From NCBI GenBank assembly GCA_963674555.1, contig OY771429.1, positions 744,001-808,000 of the forward strand: a DNA stretch of 64,000 bases. The letters are read 5' to 3'. Made by a program: the position numbers and the translations under genes. Shown here in pieces: positions 53,250-62,512 of the stretch (positions are counted from its first letter, which is position 1; every line of letters starts with the position of its first letter). Source of the stretch: JBGMEA01 sp963674555 (lineage in GTDB: Bacteria; Bacillota; Clostridia; Eubacteriales; Anaerofustaceae). The notes beneath the pieces are model-generated. The model saw only the letters and a list, made by a program, of their open reading frames with translations, was not told where the DNA came from and did not search any database.

Positions 53250-54215
53250 ATGAAAATTAAAATAAAAAAAATTACTGCAGTATTGATAATATCTATGCTG
53301 ATGATCTTTTCTTTCACCGGATGCACAAACAATTCAGATGAGCGTGAGATCAATATTGCCATACAAATGGGCACAGCATACGCACCGTTAGAGATCATGA
53401 AAGAACTTGAATTATTGGAAGAACGTCTCGATGGCGTTTCGGTCAATTGGATACAGGTCGACGGCCCGACAGCTATCCGCGAGGGGATATTATCAGGTGA
53501 TATCGATATTGGATTTATGGGTCCTGCTCCATTTTTAGTTGGTGTAGATAACAATATGGATTGGAAAATCATCTCAGGGCTCTCTTTTAATGAAGTAGCT
53601 ATCGTTACCGATAAAGACTATGTGCAAAGTTTATCTGATTTTAGACCGGAAGACAGGATCGCGATTTTATCGCCGGCGTGCACACAACATGTTCTTTTAG
53701 CTATGGCTTGCGAAAAAGAATTCGGGGATCCGAATTATTTTGAATCACAACTCGTTTCAATGTCACATCCTGACGCTATGAACGCACTGATCGCAGAAAC
53801 AGAAATATCGGCACACATTGCGACACCACCGTATATCGGCACAGAACTGGCTAACGGGATGCATGTCGTTATGACAGGAGAAGAGATCATCGGAAAGCCT
53901 TTTACATTTATCATCGGCGCAACAACACAACAATTTTATGATAAAGAACAAGATCTTTATCTGGCTTTTCTGTCTGCTCTGGAAGAATCGATCGATTATA
54001 TCAACAGAGATATAACTAACGCAGCTCATATGCTTGCGCCAGTCTACGGAATAGATGAGGCTGAACTATTATCACAGATGACTTATAACGGATCGATCTA
54101 TTCAATGCAATTGGAAGGAATCGAACAATTCGCAGAAGCAATGTATCGCATGGGTTTTACTAAAAATGAGCCTGTTTTTGAAGATATAGTGTTTCCGAAT
54201 GCTTTGGAAGATTAA
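53250..54215 (+). CDS. Sulfonate/taurine-type ABC substrate-binding lipoprotein
   Basis: A 321-residue SsuA/TauA-like binding protein with lipobox SFTGC (Cys25). INIAIQMGTAYAPLEIMKEL opens the mature domain, and DIDIGFMGPAPFLVGVDNN near residue 90 is the family ligand-site pattern. It delivers alkanesulfonates, nitrate-like or riboflavin-precursor-like ligands in relatives; here the surrounding sulfur genes favour an organosulfur substrate. Its stop is directly followed by the permease ATG. Confidence 0.87.
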   Translation: MKIKIKKITAVLIISMLMIFSFTGCTNNSDEREINIAIQMGTAYAPLEIMKELELLEERLDGVSVNWIQVDGPTAIREGILSGDIDIGFMGPAPFLVGVDNNMDWKIISGLSFNEVAIVTDKDYVQSLSDFRPEDRIAILSPACTQHVLLAMACEKEFGDPNYFESQLVSMSHPDAMNALIAETEISAHIATPPYIGTELANGMHVVMTGEEIIGKPFTFIIGATTQQFYDKEQDLYLAFLSALEESIDYINRDITNAAHMLAPVYGIDEAELLSQMTYNGSIYSMQLEGIEQFAEAMYRMGFTKNEPVFEDIVFPNALED

Positions 54216-54989
54216 ATGAATTTCAAAAAAATATTACATAATAAATACGTGCAGCGTACGGTTTGGATCACTGTTATATTGGCAATTTGGGAATACACCG
54301 CACTGTACAGCGACATCTCTCCGTTACTGCTACCGCCAATCGAAGATGTCTTATATACTTTATGCACTTCCCTGTTCCAAGGCGATCTTCTCAATCAGAT
54401 ATTGTTCTCGCTGTTGATCATTGCGGCAGGTATGATCATATCGATCATTTTATCGATCCTTCTGGCTCTATTGTCTGTTCGCTTTAAAATTGCCGCAAGT
54501 TTCATCGATACGATCACGGCGCTTGCCCACCCGCTTCCGGGATTGGCATTAATGCCTTTGATCATTATTTGGTTTGGAATGGGTACTAACGCGGTCTTGT
54601 TTTTGATCATACATTCGGCTTTATGGCCGATACTACTCAACACGATAGCAGGCTTGAAAGCGGTCCCTGAAATCTATATCGATGTCGGAAGGAATCTTTC
54701 GATGTCACAACTGGCAATAAGCTGGGAAATTATGTTCAGAGCTTCACTGCGTTATGTCATCTCTGGCATTAAAATAGCATGGGCAAGAGCATGGCGGACA
54801 TTCATAGGGGCTGAGATGGTTTTTGGTGCGATCGGCACAAAAGGAGGGATCGGTTGGTTTATTCTGAAACAAAGAACATTTATGAATACTGCAGCACTAT
54901 ATGCGGGCATCATTGTCGTAGTGATCATTGGCATGTTGGTAGAAGACCTATTATTCACTAAATTAGAAAAGAAAATTATCGATCGTTAA
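54216..54989 (+). CDS. Sulfonate-type ABC permease (SsuC/TauC-like)
   Basis: A 257-residue permease with about six helices. The coupling-loop region VGRNLSMSQLAISWEIMFRA and ISGIKIAWARAWRTFIGAEM is characteristic of SsuC/TauC. It begins immediately after the binding protein stop (TAA/ATG) and precedes the ATPase by 25 bp. It forms the membrane channel of the importer. Confidence 0.9.
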   Translation: MNFKKILHNKYVQRTVWITVILAIWEYTALYSDISPLLLPPIEDVLYTLCTSLFQGDLLNQILFSLLIIAAGMIISIILSILLALLSVRFKIAASFIDTITALAHPLPGLALMPLIIIWFGMGTNAVLFLIIHSALWPILLNTIAGLKAVPEIYIDVGRNLSMSQLAISWEIMFRASLRYVISGIKIAWARAWRTFIGAEMVFGAIGTKGGIGWFILKQRTFMNTAALYAGIIVVVIIGMLVEDLLFTKLEKKIIDR

Positions 54990-55014
54990 TGCTCATAATC
55001 TGTTGGAGGCTAAA

Positions 55015-55734
55015 TTGACACTGCATATAAAAAATATATATAAATCATTTAAAAACGAAACAACCGTAACAAAAGTATTGGAAGATATTACATTCAATAC
55101 AAATCAAGGGGAGTTTGTCAGCATCTTAGGGCAATCAGGATGCGGTAAATCTACTTTACTTCGCATTATCGGTGGATTTGAAAAACCCGACAACGGCGAG
55201 ATTCGCAAGGATGAATTCAAAATAACAAGACCATCAAAAGATATCATGATGATCTTTCAAGATGAACATCAACTTTTCCCCTGGAAAACATTGAAAGAAA
55301 ATATTATTTATGCAATTAAAAAAACTGCGACCGACTACGATCGCAACACAGCATCAGAAAAAGCATCGTATAGTTTGAATGAAACCGGTTTAAGTGAATT
55401 CGCTGACCATTATCCGAGTCAACTATCAGGCGGGATGAAACAACGAGCGGCTTTAGCCAGAGCGCTTGCGCTTGATTCAAGTGTATTATTAATGGATGAA
55501 TCATTTTCAAGTTTGGATTATTTTAATCGCAAAAATTCTCAAGAATTTCTGTTAAAGTTTTGGGAAAGAAACAAGACAACGATTTTGTTTGTTACGCACG
55601 ATATAGACGAAGCATTGATGCTTTCTCAAAAAATCGTGATTTTAAACAAACATACACACAAAATAAGCAATATTCTCACTTTGGGAACGGATACCCAACT
55701 TAGTAAAGAACAATTGGAAAAGCTCATACTTTAG
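55015..55734 (+). CDS. Sulfonate-type ABC ATPase (SsuB/TauB-like)
   Basis: About 239 residues. Walker A LGQSGCGKSTLLRII, Q-loop MIFQDEHQLFPWKTL, signature LSGGMKQRAALARAL and Walker B LLMDESFSSLD are intact. The start is TTG at 55015 because GGAGG (55005-55009) lies five bases upstream; the earlier TTG at 55003 overlaps that site. It completes the importer with the two preceding genes. Confidence 0.9.
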   Translation: MTLHIKNIYKSFKNETTVTKVLEDITFNTNQGEFVSILGQSGCGKSTLLRIIGGFEKPDNGEIRKDEFKITRPSKDIMMIFQDEHQLFPWKTLKENIIYAIKKTATDYDRNTASEKASYSLNETGLSEFADHYPSQLSGGMKQRAALARALALDSSVLLMDESFSSLDYFNRKNSQEFLLKFWERNKTTILFVTHDIDEALMLSQKIVILNKHTHKISNILTLGTDTQLSKEQLEKLIL

Positions 55735-55745
55735 TGATAATACAA

Positions 55746-57344
55746 TTATTTGATCACTTTATACACACTGATCGATATATCTTCAGTGTTATTGATCAGT
55801 TCTACGATCCTTATACCATACGTGTTATTAACGAAACTGCCGACAAAGCTGCAATGCTCTTCGATAAATAAATTCAACTGATCCATATAAGCTAAGTCCC
55901 CGTAAATGATATTCCATTTCGGTCTGTTCTCATAAATATATTTAAGCTCATCTGAAATTATCAGATACTCAACTTCATACGTTTCTACATATTCTTCAAA
56001 CGTCATATTATTTTCTTCTAAATATGCCAAGTTCCGATAATCCAAAAGATATCCGTTTTCAAAATAAAATTCACTGTTTAGATTCCCGATCGTCATTTCA
56101 TTGTTCGGAACAAACTGAGCGATCGAATCAAGATAATTTTGATAGTCATAGGATAGCCACGGAACAATATCTATAGCAGATAAACTTAGAATCAAAAGCA
56201 AAAGGATCGCACTTAGAATGTATGCGATTTTTTTCTCAAAAAGTGTGACTGTAAATACTGTCAATAACCACCCCATCGGAAAAATAAATATGATACTCAA
56301 CTGACTGAAACGTCCAATCAGAACGATCCCCACAATAACAGCGATTATGGAACTTAACACCATGGTAAGTTTTTGGCTCGTGGCTTTATCATCCTTTTTC
56401 ATAATCAGCGCATACAATGCACTTAAAACAGCAGCGATCGAAAACAGGATCATTTGCGGGCGAATATTCGGAATATAGTATGTGCCGCTGACTTGATGAT
56501 AGAGCTTTGCGAAATAATTCGATAACTCGGCAAATTTGTTACTGAAAGGTACAAATACATCAAACTCACTGCTACCGTATAAATAATAATTATGGATAAA
56601 GTTCGGGTCCAAATAAAAACTGATCAGAACAAATATAGATGCAAATAAAGCAGAAATAAGAAGATATAAGCCGATCTGTTTTAATTTGACGGATTTAAAA
56701 AAGAAATATCGTATCAAGAGCAAACTAAAACACATTACACCGACAATAAAACTATTTGGATGAATCCCGATAGAAAGTCCGGTTATCACAGCAAGTACAG
56801 CGATATTTTTGCTTGAAAACTGAACTGAATGTTTTAAGAATAAAGACAGACATAAAATCAAAGCGAAACATATAATGATATCCTGTCGCGCCATATGAGA
56901 AGAAACAATAAATTGAACATCTAAAGCGAGTAAGATAAATGCTAAAAAAGCTTTTTTCTTACTTTTAAAAAATGAAGCAGCGGCGTTATAAAATACACCC
57001 AAAGCCCCACACCCTGCAAACAACGATAATAAACGGACCGAAGAAACGCTATAACCCAATAATCCGATGAACGGCATTTGCATGATGTGGAATAAGCTTT
57101 TTATCGCATGCGGATTACGGATCTTTAAATTAAAAAAAGTTTCCGTTACTTTATAACTGCCCTGTTCCATGATATTACGGGTCAATCCCGCAAGCCAGGA
57201 TTCATCGGAATGAACAAACGGAAACTTTGTAAGAAAGAGCAAATTCACAACAAAGAATACAAAAACGAATAATAGGACCAAACGGTCCCAAACAATATCC
57301 TGATTTTGATGTCCTTCATTCAATTTATTTTTATATAACTTCAT
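55746..57344 (-). CDS. Membrane glycosyltransferase of the GT39/ArnT (PMT) type
   Basis: A 532-residue integral membrane protein with about ten to twelve helices. FVHSDESWLAGLTRNIMEQG near residue 45 carries the acidic pair in the first extracellular loop typical of PMT/ArnT-like GT-C enzymes, which use lipid-linked sugars. RNPHAIKSLFHIMQMPFIG follows. A soluble C-terminal part begins near 400. The GT2 domain at 51259 could make the lipid-linked sugar it uses, since ArnC-type and ArnT-type enzymes work in series. It converges on the ABC ATPase gene. Confidence 0.8.
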   Translation of the reverse strand: MKLYKNKLNEGHQNQDIVWDRLVLLFVFVFFVVNLLFLTKFPFVHSDESWLAGLTRNIMEQGSYKVTETFFNLKIRNPHAIKSLFHIMQMPFIGLLGYSVSSVRLLSLFAGCGALGVFYNAAASFFKSKKKAFLAFILLALDVQFIVSSHMARQDIIICFALILCLSLFLKHSVQFSSKNIAVLAVITGLSIGIHPNSFIVGVMCFSLLLIRYFFFKSVKLKQIGLYLLISALFASIFVLISFYLDPNFIHNYYLYGSSEFDVFVPFSNKFAELSNYFAKLYHQVSGTYYIPNIRPQMILFSIAAVLSALYALIMKKDDKATSQKLTMVLSSIIAVIVGIVLIGRFSQLSIIFIFPMGWLLTVFTVTLFEKKIAYILSAILLLLILSLSAIDIVPWLSYDYQNYLDSIAQFVPNNEMTIGNLNSEFYFENGYLLDYRNLAYLEENNMTFEEYVETYEVEYLIISDELKYIYENRPKWNIIYGDLAYMDQLNLFIEEHCSFVGSFVNNTYGIRIVELINNTEDISISVYKVIK

Positions 57345-57638
57345 CTCTACGTTATTGTACCATAAGGTTTGTCCATAAATATTTTTTATACCAAAAAACA
57401 GTCATTAAATTCACATATATAGCATAACAAAAGATTATGGCTAACCATCTTACATATTTTTTACAATACGGTATAATATAACAGAATGATTGAGACTGAC
57501 ATGAGGCGTCTGTTTCAAAAGATTAATGCGTTTACTTACAAACCATCTGCAATTGCTCAATTTCTGTATTGAGCTAAAAAAATCTTGTAATTCTACAATT
57601 TTTCAAGACATTTTTTAACAATCACAAGGAGGTAGAGT
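57345..57638 (+). promoter_or_regulatory. Promoter and long leader of the rhodanese genes
   Basis: A candidate promoter with TTACAT (about 57450) and TATAAT (57472-57477) gives a leader of roughly 150 bases. It contains hairpins GCTCAAT/ATTGAGC (about 57553-57572) and TTGTA/TACAA. AAGGAGGT precedes the ATG. The leader is long enough for regulation, but no known riboswitch is recognised. Confidence 0.45.
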
Positions 57639-58556
57639 ATGAACTCGATTGATAAAAAATTATCAATCTTATTCATGTTGATTATTGTCGTCATTATGAC
57701 TTCAGCATGTAATTCTTCTACATATGCCCCAACGGATACGATCATCCTCAGTGCTGATAACTTGCAAAGTTATATCGGTGCAGAGAATGTAGTCATCGTT
57801 GATATGCAAAGTGTAAATGACTATGCGAAACAACACGTAGCCGGTGCAGTAAACATTACTAAAAACGATATCGTCATCAGCGACCCGGTCGATAATATGT
57901 TAGCACCTGCAGACACTATTGAAAATGTATTGGGCAAAAACGGCATTTCCAATGATACAACAGTTATTGTCTATGACTCTGATAAAATGTCTGCTAGTCG
58001 AATGCTCTGGACATTATACATGTACGGACATGAAGATGTAAAAGTAGTTGACGGCGGTATAAACGCTATCAAAGCCGAAGGTATCACATTAACGACTGAA
58101 GTCGTGACACCGGAAGAAACAATATTTACAGCATCACGAAATGATGCTTGGATAGCTACACTTCAAGACGTACGAAATCAAGTATATTCACCGAAAGAAA
58201 ACGTCATTTTGCTCGATGTTCGGACGGATGAAGAATACAAACAACTCGGAACAATACCCACATCGTGCAGAATAGATTTTGTTACAAATTTCTATTCTGA
58301 CGGAACATTTAAAAATACGCAAACTACTCAAATCAACTATTTAGATGCAAATGTACTACCGGAAAATGAGATCATTATTTATTGCCAAACTTCGATGAGA
58401 GCATCATCAGTCTTCGTTAGATTGTATGACGCGGGTTATCGTAATATTAAAATTTACGATGGCGCTTTTCTGGAATGGTCCAGCAGTCCGAATAATCCGA
58501 TCGATTTACCGAGCGCTGAGGACGTCATAGCTCCAAGCGCGAACGATGCATCTTAA
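57639..58556 (+). CDS. Lipoprotein double-domain rhodanese (thiosulfate sulfurtransferase type)
   Basis: A 305-residue exported sulfurtransferase with lipobox (TSAC, Cys24). Two rhodanese domains follow: the first (about 35-155) has VIVYDSDKMSASRM with Asp where the catalytic cysteine would be, so it is structural; the second (about 165-290) has IIIYCQTSMRASS with the cysteine. This is the usual arrangement in TST/MST enzymes. It would move sulfane sulfur outside the membrane. A second rhodanese lipoprotein follows 40 bp on. Confidence 0.88.
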   Translation: MNSIDKKLSILFMLIIVVIMTSACNSSTYAPTDTIILSADNLQSYIGAENVVIVDMQSVNDYAKQHVAGAVNITKNDIVISDPVDNMLAPADTIENVLGKNGISNDTTVIVYDSDKMSASRMLWTLYMYGHEDVKVVDGGINAIKAEGITLTTEVVTPEETIFTASRNDAWIATLQDVRNQVYSPKENVILLDVRTDEEYKQLGTIPTSCRIDFVTNFYSDGTFKNTQTTQINYLDANVLPENEIIIYCQTSMRASSVFVRLYDAGYRNIKIYDGAFLEWSSSPNNPIDLPSAEDVIAPSANDAS

Positions 58557-58596
58557 ATACATATTACCCCACATTACAAATTTTTTGGAGGAAAAA

Positions 58597-59481
58597 ATGA
58601 ACAAGAAAAAAATCATTGCATTAATTGCAAGCTGCATATTGATTGCAGTATCATTTGCGGGTTGTGCAAAAGCAGACGTAGTAAATGAAAAGGCTACAGC
58701 TTACTTCGCAGAATATCCTGCTGAAGGCAATCACATGACAACAGCGGAAACACTCTTCGGCATGATCGATGCCGGAGACAGCATGGTTATCCTTGACGTT
58801 CGTCAAGCAGATGCTTACGAACAAGGGCACCTCGCAGGTGCGATCAACGTACCTTACGGAATGGCAGTAGCTGAAGACTTGATGTATATCACAAATGACG
58901 GCACACCGGTTTACGTATATTGCTACAGCGGACAAACAGCATCACAGATCACAGCTTTATTAAATGTTGCCGGCGTTAACGCTATCAATATCAGAGGCGG
59001 TTTCAATAACGGTATTGCTGCTACGGAAAACTACATGAACTATGTTGACACGATCGCAGTAAGCGTACCGATGCAGGAATATACAGTTGATTCTGACATT
59101 CAAGCAGCGATCACTGAATACTTCACTGAAGCTGAAGCATTGTTGGGAACTGACTTGAAATTCTTCAACATCGCACCGGCAACTTTAAAAGCAGCTCTCG
59201 ACGCAGGCTCAGACGAATATTACGTACTTTCCGTAAGACAAGCTGATGCTTACGCTGAAGGACACATCCAAGGCGCAGTAAACATTCCTTTCGGAATCGG
59301 CATGCAAGAAAACTTTGATATCCTTCCCACTGATCAAAAAATTGCAGTATACTGCTACACAGGACATACAGCATCACAAACAGTAGCGATCTTAAGACTT
59401 CTCGGCTATGACGCATACAATATGAGCGGCGGAATGAACAACGGTTGGTTACCCGCAGGATTTGAAGTCGTAACAGACTAA
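58597..59481 (+). CDS. Lipoprotein with two catalytic rhodanese domains
   Basis: A 294-residue lipoprotein (SFAGC, Cys23). The two single-domain-type rhodanese repeats are alike: VILDVRQADAYEQGHLAGAI with VYCYSGQTASQ, and VLSVRQADAYAEGHIQGAV with VYCYTGHTASQ. Both keep the active cysteine, unlike the preceding gene. The ATG at 58597 has GGAGG seven bases before it; the longer frame from 58546 overlaps the upstream gene and is rejected. GC content and codon use look higher than in neighbours, suggesting strong expression. It may act with the YeeE/TusA system on extracellular sulfur compounds. Confidence 0.88.
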   Translation: MNKKKIIALIASCILIAVSFAGCAKADVVNEKATAYFAEYPAEGNHMTTAETLFGMIDAGDSMVILDVRQADAYEQGHLAGAINVPYGMAVAEDLMYITNDGTPVYVYCYSGQTASQITALLNVAGVNAINIRGGFNNGIAATENYMNYVDTIAVSVPMQEYTVDSDIQAAITEYFTEAEALLGTDLKFFNIAPATLKAALDAGSDEYYVLSVRQADAYAEGHIQGAVNIPFGIGMQENFDILPTDQKIAVYCYTGHTASQTVAILRLLGYDAYNMSGGMNNGWLPAGFEVVTD

Positions 59482-59508
59482 TTGTTTCATAACACAAAAT
59501 TATTTCTT

Positions 59509-59546
59509 AAAAACAAAAAGGATCGAGTTCGATCCTTTTTGTTTTT
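59509..59546 (+). terminator. Intrinsic terminator after the rhodanese genes
   Basis: AAAAACAAAAAGGATCGA and its exact complement form an 18-bp stem with a 2-base loop, with a T-run in the descending arm; 28 bp after the stop codon. Confidence 0.9.
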
Positions 59547-59816
59547 AATTTATTTTTCCCGACTAATAAAATTATTTATCCCTAATTATTACGATTAGAA
59601 AGATAGTAGTTCACATGCGAAGCAAACAAATACTTATCATCTATCGAGATAAATAATAGAACTGATATCGTTTAATTGAGCAATCACGTTTTTAGCTTAG
59701 GTCTCGGAATTTATGTATTGAAACCTTGCAGACACTATGATTTATGATATAATATTTTATGATATTATAAAAAGATATAAATGATTTTAACTGACGTAAA
59801 TTACTACGGAGGATTT
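59547..59816 (+). promoter_or_regulatory. galE promoter region
   Basis: TTGCAG (59726-59731) and TATAAT (59748-59753), 16 bp apart, precede galE. GGAGG at 59808-59812 sets the start at 59817. Nothing else is recognised in this stretch. Confidence 0.6.
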
Positions 59817-60824
59817 ATGATACTTGTTACCGGCGGAGCCGGTTATATCGGAAGTCACACTTGCGCAGAACTCGTCGAGCAAGGACATGAGGTTATCATT
59901 GTTGACAATTTCAGCAACAGCAAACCTGAGACCCTTGATCGTTTAACTGCGATTACGGGAAAGCAAATCTCTTTTGTGGAAGCAAATGTCTGTGACCGCG
60001 AAAAAATGGATCAAGTATTTCGAAAATACAATATCGATGCAGTAATTCACTTTGCGGGTAAAAAAGCTGTCGGCGAATCCGTTGAAATCCCTCTGGATTA
60101 CTACCGCAATAACATCGACAGCACATTAAGTCTTTGTGAAAGCATGAGCGAAAATAATGTCAAAAAATTGATTTTCAGTTCCTCAGCTACGGTATACAAG
60201 GAAACCAATCAAGTCCCTTATTCTGAGACAGATGAGTTGGGTAGCACAAACCCTTACGGATGGACAAAATTCATGATAGAACAGATCTTGCGTGATTTAT
60301 GCGTATCCGACTCCGCGTGGTCTGTAGCGCTTTTGCGCTATTTCAATCCCATAGGTGCGCATCCGAGCGCTCTGATCGGTGAAAATCCAAACGGCATACC
60401 GAATAATTTGATGCCTTATATTGCAAGGGTCGCGTCAGGAAAATTAGAAAAATTACATGTATTCGGAAATGATTATCCAACGCAAGATGGTACTGGTATA
60501 CGTGATTATATTCACGTTGTCGATTTATCAAAAGGCCATGTGAAAGCTTTAGACTATATCGAAGCCAACTCGGGTGCCGAAGCGTTTAATCTGGGAACAG
60601 GTACGGGAAGCAGTGTGCTTGAAGTTATAAGTGCATTTGAAAAGGCTTCTGCAATCACTATACCTTATGTGATCGATCCCAGACGTCCAGGCGATCTAGC
60701 AGAATCATACGCTGATCCATCTAAGGCAAAACAAATACTGGGTTGGGAAGCCGAATACAGCATTGAACAAATGTGCGTTGATGCATGGAAATTTGAAGAA
60801 AATCTTAAAAAAAATCAAAATTAA
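59817..60824 (+). CDS. galE: UDP-glucose 4-epimerase
   Basis: A 335-residue GalE. ILVTGGAGYIGSHTCAELVE at the N-terminus, HFAGKKAVGESVEIPLDYYR near residue 80, SSSATVY near 122 and catalytic YGWTKFMIEQ near 147 are canonical; FNPIGAHPSALIGENPNGIP follows. It interconverts UDP-glucose and UDP-galactose. The start at 59817 follows GGAGG; the in-frame ATG at 59781 has no site. The truncated glf directly downstream suggests the pair once made UDP-galactofuranose. Confidence 0.95.
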   Translation: MILVTGGAGYIGSHTCAELVEQGHEVIIVDNFSNSKPETLDRLTAITGKQISFVEANVCDREKMDQVFRKYNIDAVIHFAGKKAVGESVEIPLDYYRNNIDSTLSLCESMSENNVKKLIFSSSATVYKETNQVPYSETDELGSTNPYGWTKFMIEQILRDLCVSDSAWSVALLRYFNPIGAHPSALIGENPNGIPNNLMPYIARVASGKLEKLHVFGNDYPTQDGTGIRDYIHVVDLSKGHVKALDYIEANSGAEAFNLGTGTGSSVLEVISAFEKASAITIPYVIDPRRPGDLAESYADPSKAKQILGWEAEYSIEQMCVDAWKFEENLKKNQN

Positions 60825-60849
60825 GACAAAGCAGGTAATATTTATCTTT

Positions 60850-60984
60850 ATGAAATACGATTATTTAATTGTCGGGAGCGGACTGTTCGGATCTGTTTTT
60901 GCATATGAAGCTAAAAAACGTGGAAAAACGTGTATCGTAAATCAATCCATTACCGACGATAGCGATAACAGTCATAACCAATAA
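60850..60984 (+). pseudogene. Truncated UDP-galactopyranose mutase (glf) 5' end
   Basis: MKYDYLIVGSGLFGSVFAYE and the next eleven residues (about 31 in all) match the FAD-binding N-terminus of Glf. Then the frame enters unrelated sequence and stops at 60984. A full Glf is about 365-390 residues, so over 90 percent is lost. It lies 25 bp after galE. Confidence 0.8.
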
Positions 60985-61044
60985 TGGAATGCCGGCTGTT
61001 AGAGCAGACTTTTTTTTGCGCAAAACTTTATCCTTCGTAAACAT
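60942..61044 (-). pseudogene. 5' fragment of an unknown membrane-protein gene
   Basis: On the minus strand an ATG at 61044 (AGAGG upstream) opens a frame with KVLRKKKSALTAGIPLLVMT and a hydrophobic helix, which runs into the truncated glf. It looks like the N-terminus of a membrane protein cut by the same event. Family unknown. Confidence 0.5.
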
Positions 61045-61186
61045 TTTCTAACCTCTTTTTTATATATATTTTATGCTAATACGCAGGATCCTTCATTGAC
61101 TTAAGTTAAGAAAACGCTTTTTTATTAAAAAAGCGTTCAAAAAAAAGATAATGTATCAATGGATATAATGTGATCTTGAAATCGAA

Positions 61187-62173
61187 TTACTCTCCGACTT
61201 TGATCGCAACAGCACCTTTCTTTTGTCCCGTATCGACGTACCGATGCGCATCGGGCATTTGTTCCAGAGAAAAGCACTGATCGATCACAGGGCGAATTTT
61301 ATCCGCCTCCAACAATTCCTTGATTTGGATAAGGTCACTTTTGTTTCTTTCGGCAGCCGTTATAATTACTTTCTTATCGCTCGTGAGTTTTGTCCCAAAA
61401 GAACGCAAGAGTTTTGTGAACGTTGGATTAGCGATCAGGTATCTGCCTTTTGCGTTTAATGCGCGAACACATCCTCCGTAAGGCGCTTTACCGATAATAT
61501 CGAAAATAACATCATACTTTTCATCGCGTTGTGTAAAATCTTGCTTTGTATAATCAAGCACTGTATCCGCCCCGACTGATAAAAGCATATCCGTCTTGTC
61601 AGCATGATCTACTGCAGTCACAGATGCGGCCAGATGTTTAGCTATCTGTACCGCCATCGTACCGATACTTCCGCCCGCGCCGTTGATTATTATTTTTTCA
61701 CCGCTCTTCAGTTCAGCTTTATCCAAAAAATACAATGCTTCCAATGCACCTACGGGAATGACCGCTGATTCTTCGTAAGTCAGATTGTTCGGTTTATCGA
61801 TAAATACATCATCTTTGGAATCTGCCGGTAAACAAATATATTCAGCATAGGTACCGTGTCCGAAACCGGTTGCGCCGAATACCTTATCACCTTTTTTATA
61901 TCCAGATACTCGACTGCCCACCGTTTCAATAATACCGGCGAACTCCTGTCCCAATAATGTCCTACGTTTGGGTTTTAATAATCCGTTCATGATTCGTATA
62001 GCCAAACTAAGTGCAAACGAAAGTGACAGACTTCGCATTTCACAATCGCCTGTAAGCACACTGGTCGCTATCACGCGGATACATACCTCATTTTCCTTCG
62101 GCTCCGGTTTTGTTACTTCTTGAATTTGCAAACCATCTGCGGAACCGTAAGCTGTCCATATAACCGCTTTCAT
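61187..62173 (-). CDS. Zinc-type/quinone oxidoreductase (MDR superfamily)
   Basis: A 328-residue NAD(P)H-dependent reductase. MKAVIWTAYGSADGLQIQEV at the N-terminus, LLGQEFAGIIETVGSRVSGYKKGDKVFG near 70-95 and the cofactor loop INGAGGSIGTMAVQIAK near 150 identify the quinone oxidoreductase branch, which lacks the catalytic zinc. The start is ATG at 62173 with GAGGAG upstream; the longer frame runs through the preceding fragment. Substrate unknown, perhaps quinones or enones. Confidence 0.87.
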   Translation of the reverse strand: MKAVIWTAYGSADGLQIQEVTKPEPKENEVCIRVIATSVLTGDCEMRSLSLSFALSLAIRIMNGLLKPKRRTLLGQEFAGIIETVGSRVSGYKKGDKVFGATGFGHGTYAEYICLPADSKDDVFIDKPNNLTYEESAVIPVGALEALYFLDKAELKSGEKIIINGAGGSIGTMAVQIAKHLAASVTAVDHADKTDMLLSVGADTVLDYTKQDFTQRDEKYDVIFDIIGKAPYGGCVRALNAKGRYLIANPTFTKLLRSFGTKLTSDKKVIITAAERNKSDLIQIKELLEADKIRPVIDQCFSLEQMPDAHRYVDTGQKKGAVAIKVGE

Positions 62174-62174
62174 T

Positions 62175-62357
62175 CTATATTTCTCCTCTAAGTTTATCGG
62201 CAAAAACTTTTGCACGCTCGCAATCGTCTTTCGCAAAATTATAAATATCGAATGATTCAGGTTCAAGGACTTCGCAACCCAAACGATGCGCAGTGATATC
62301 CGCGATTTTTCTTATATTGCCAAGATGTATAGATTTACAAATAATAATCGAATTCAT
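62175..62357 (-). pseudogene. Flavodoxin with internal deletion
   Basis: A 60-codon frame. The first 33 residues (SIIICKSIHLGNIRKIADIT, an FMN-phosphate-loop-like start) match a flavodoxin N-terminus. The last 27 (DDCERAKVFADKLRGEI) match the terminal helix. The middle of roughly 90-100 residues, including the rest of the FMN site, is absent without a frameshift. It directly precedes the oxidoreductase gene, with which it was probably co-transcribed. Confidence 0.65.
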
Positions 62358-62488
62358 AAAACCCTATTACTCCCTTTAACAAATAAAGTACCGACGATGT
62401 ATCCATTTACATTAACTTGCAGATTATTAGGAATTCCTTGATTTGATCTATGTAAAATATCGTTTTCGAAAATCACATTTTTCATCTT

Positions 62489-62512
62489 AAAACCGTCGAA
62501 AATCGACGGTTT
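62489..62512. terminator. Terminator-like hairpin
   Basis: AAAACCGTCG and CGACGGTTTT form a 10-bp stem with a 4-base loop, with A- and T-runs so that it can work in both directions. A similar ACCGTCG-type hairpin follows the tRNA half in repeat B. Confidence 0.75.
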
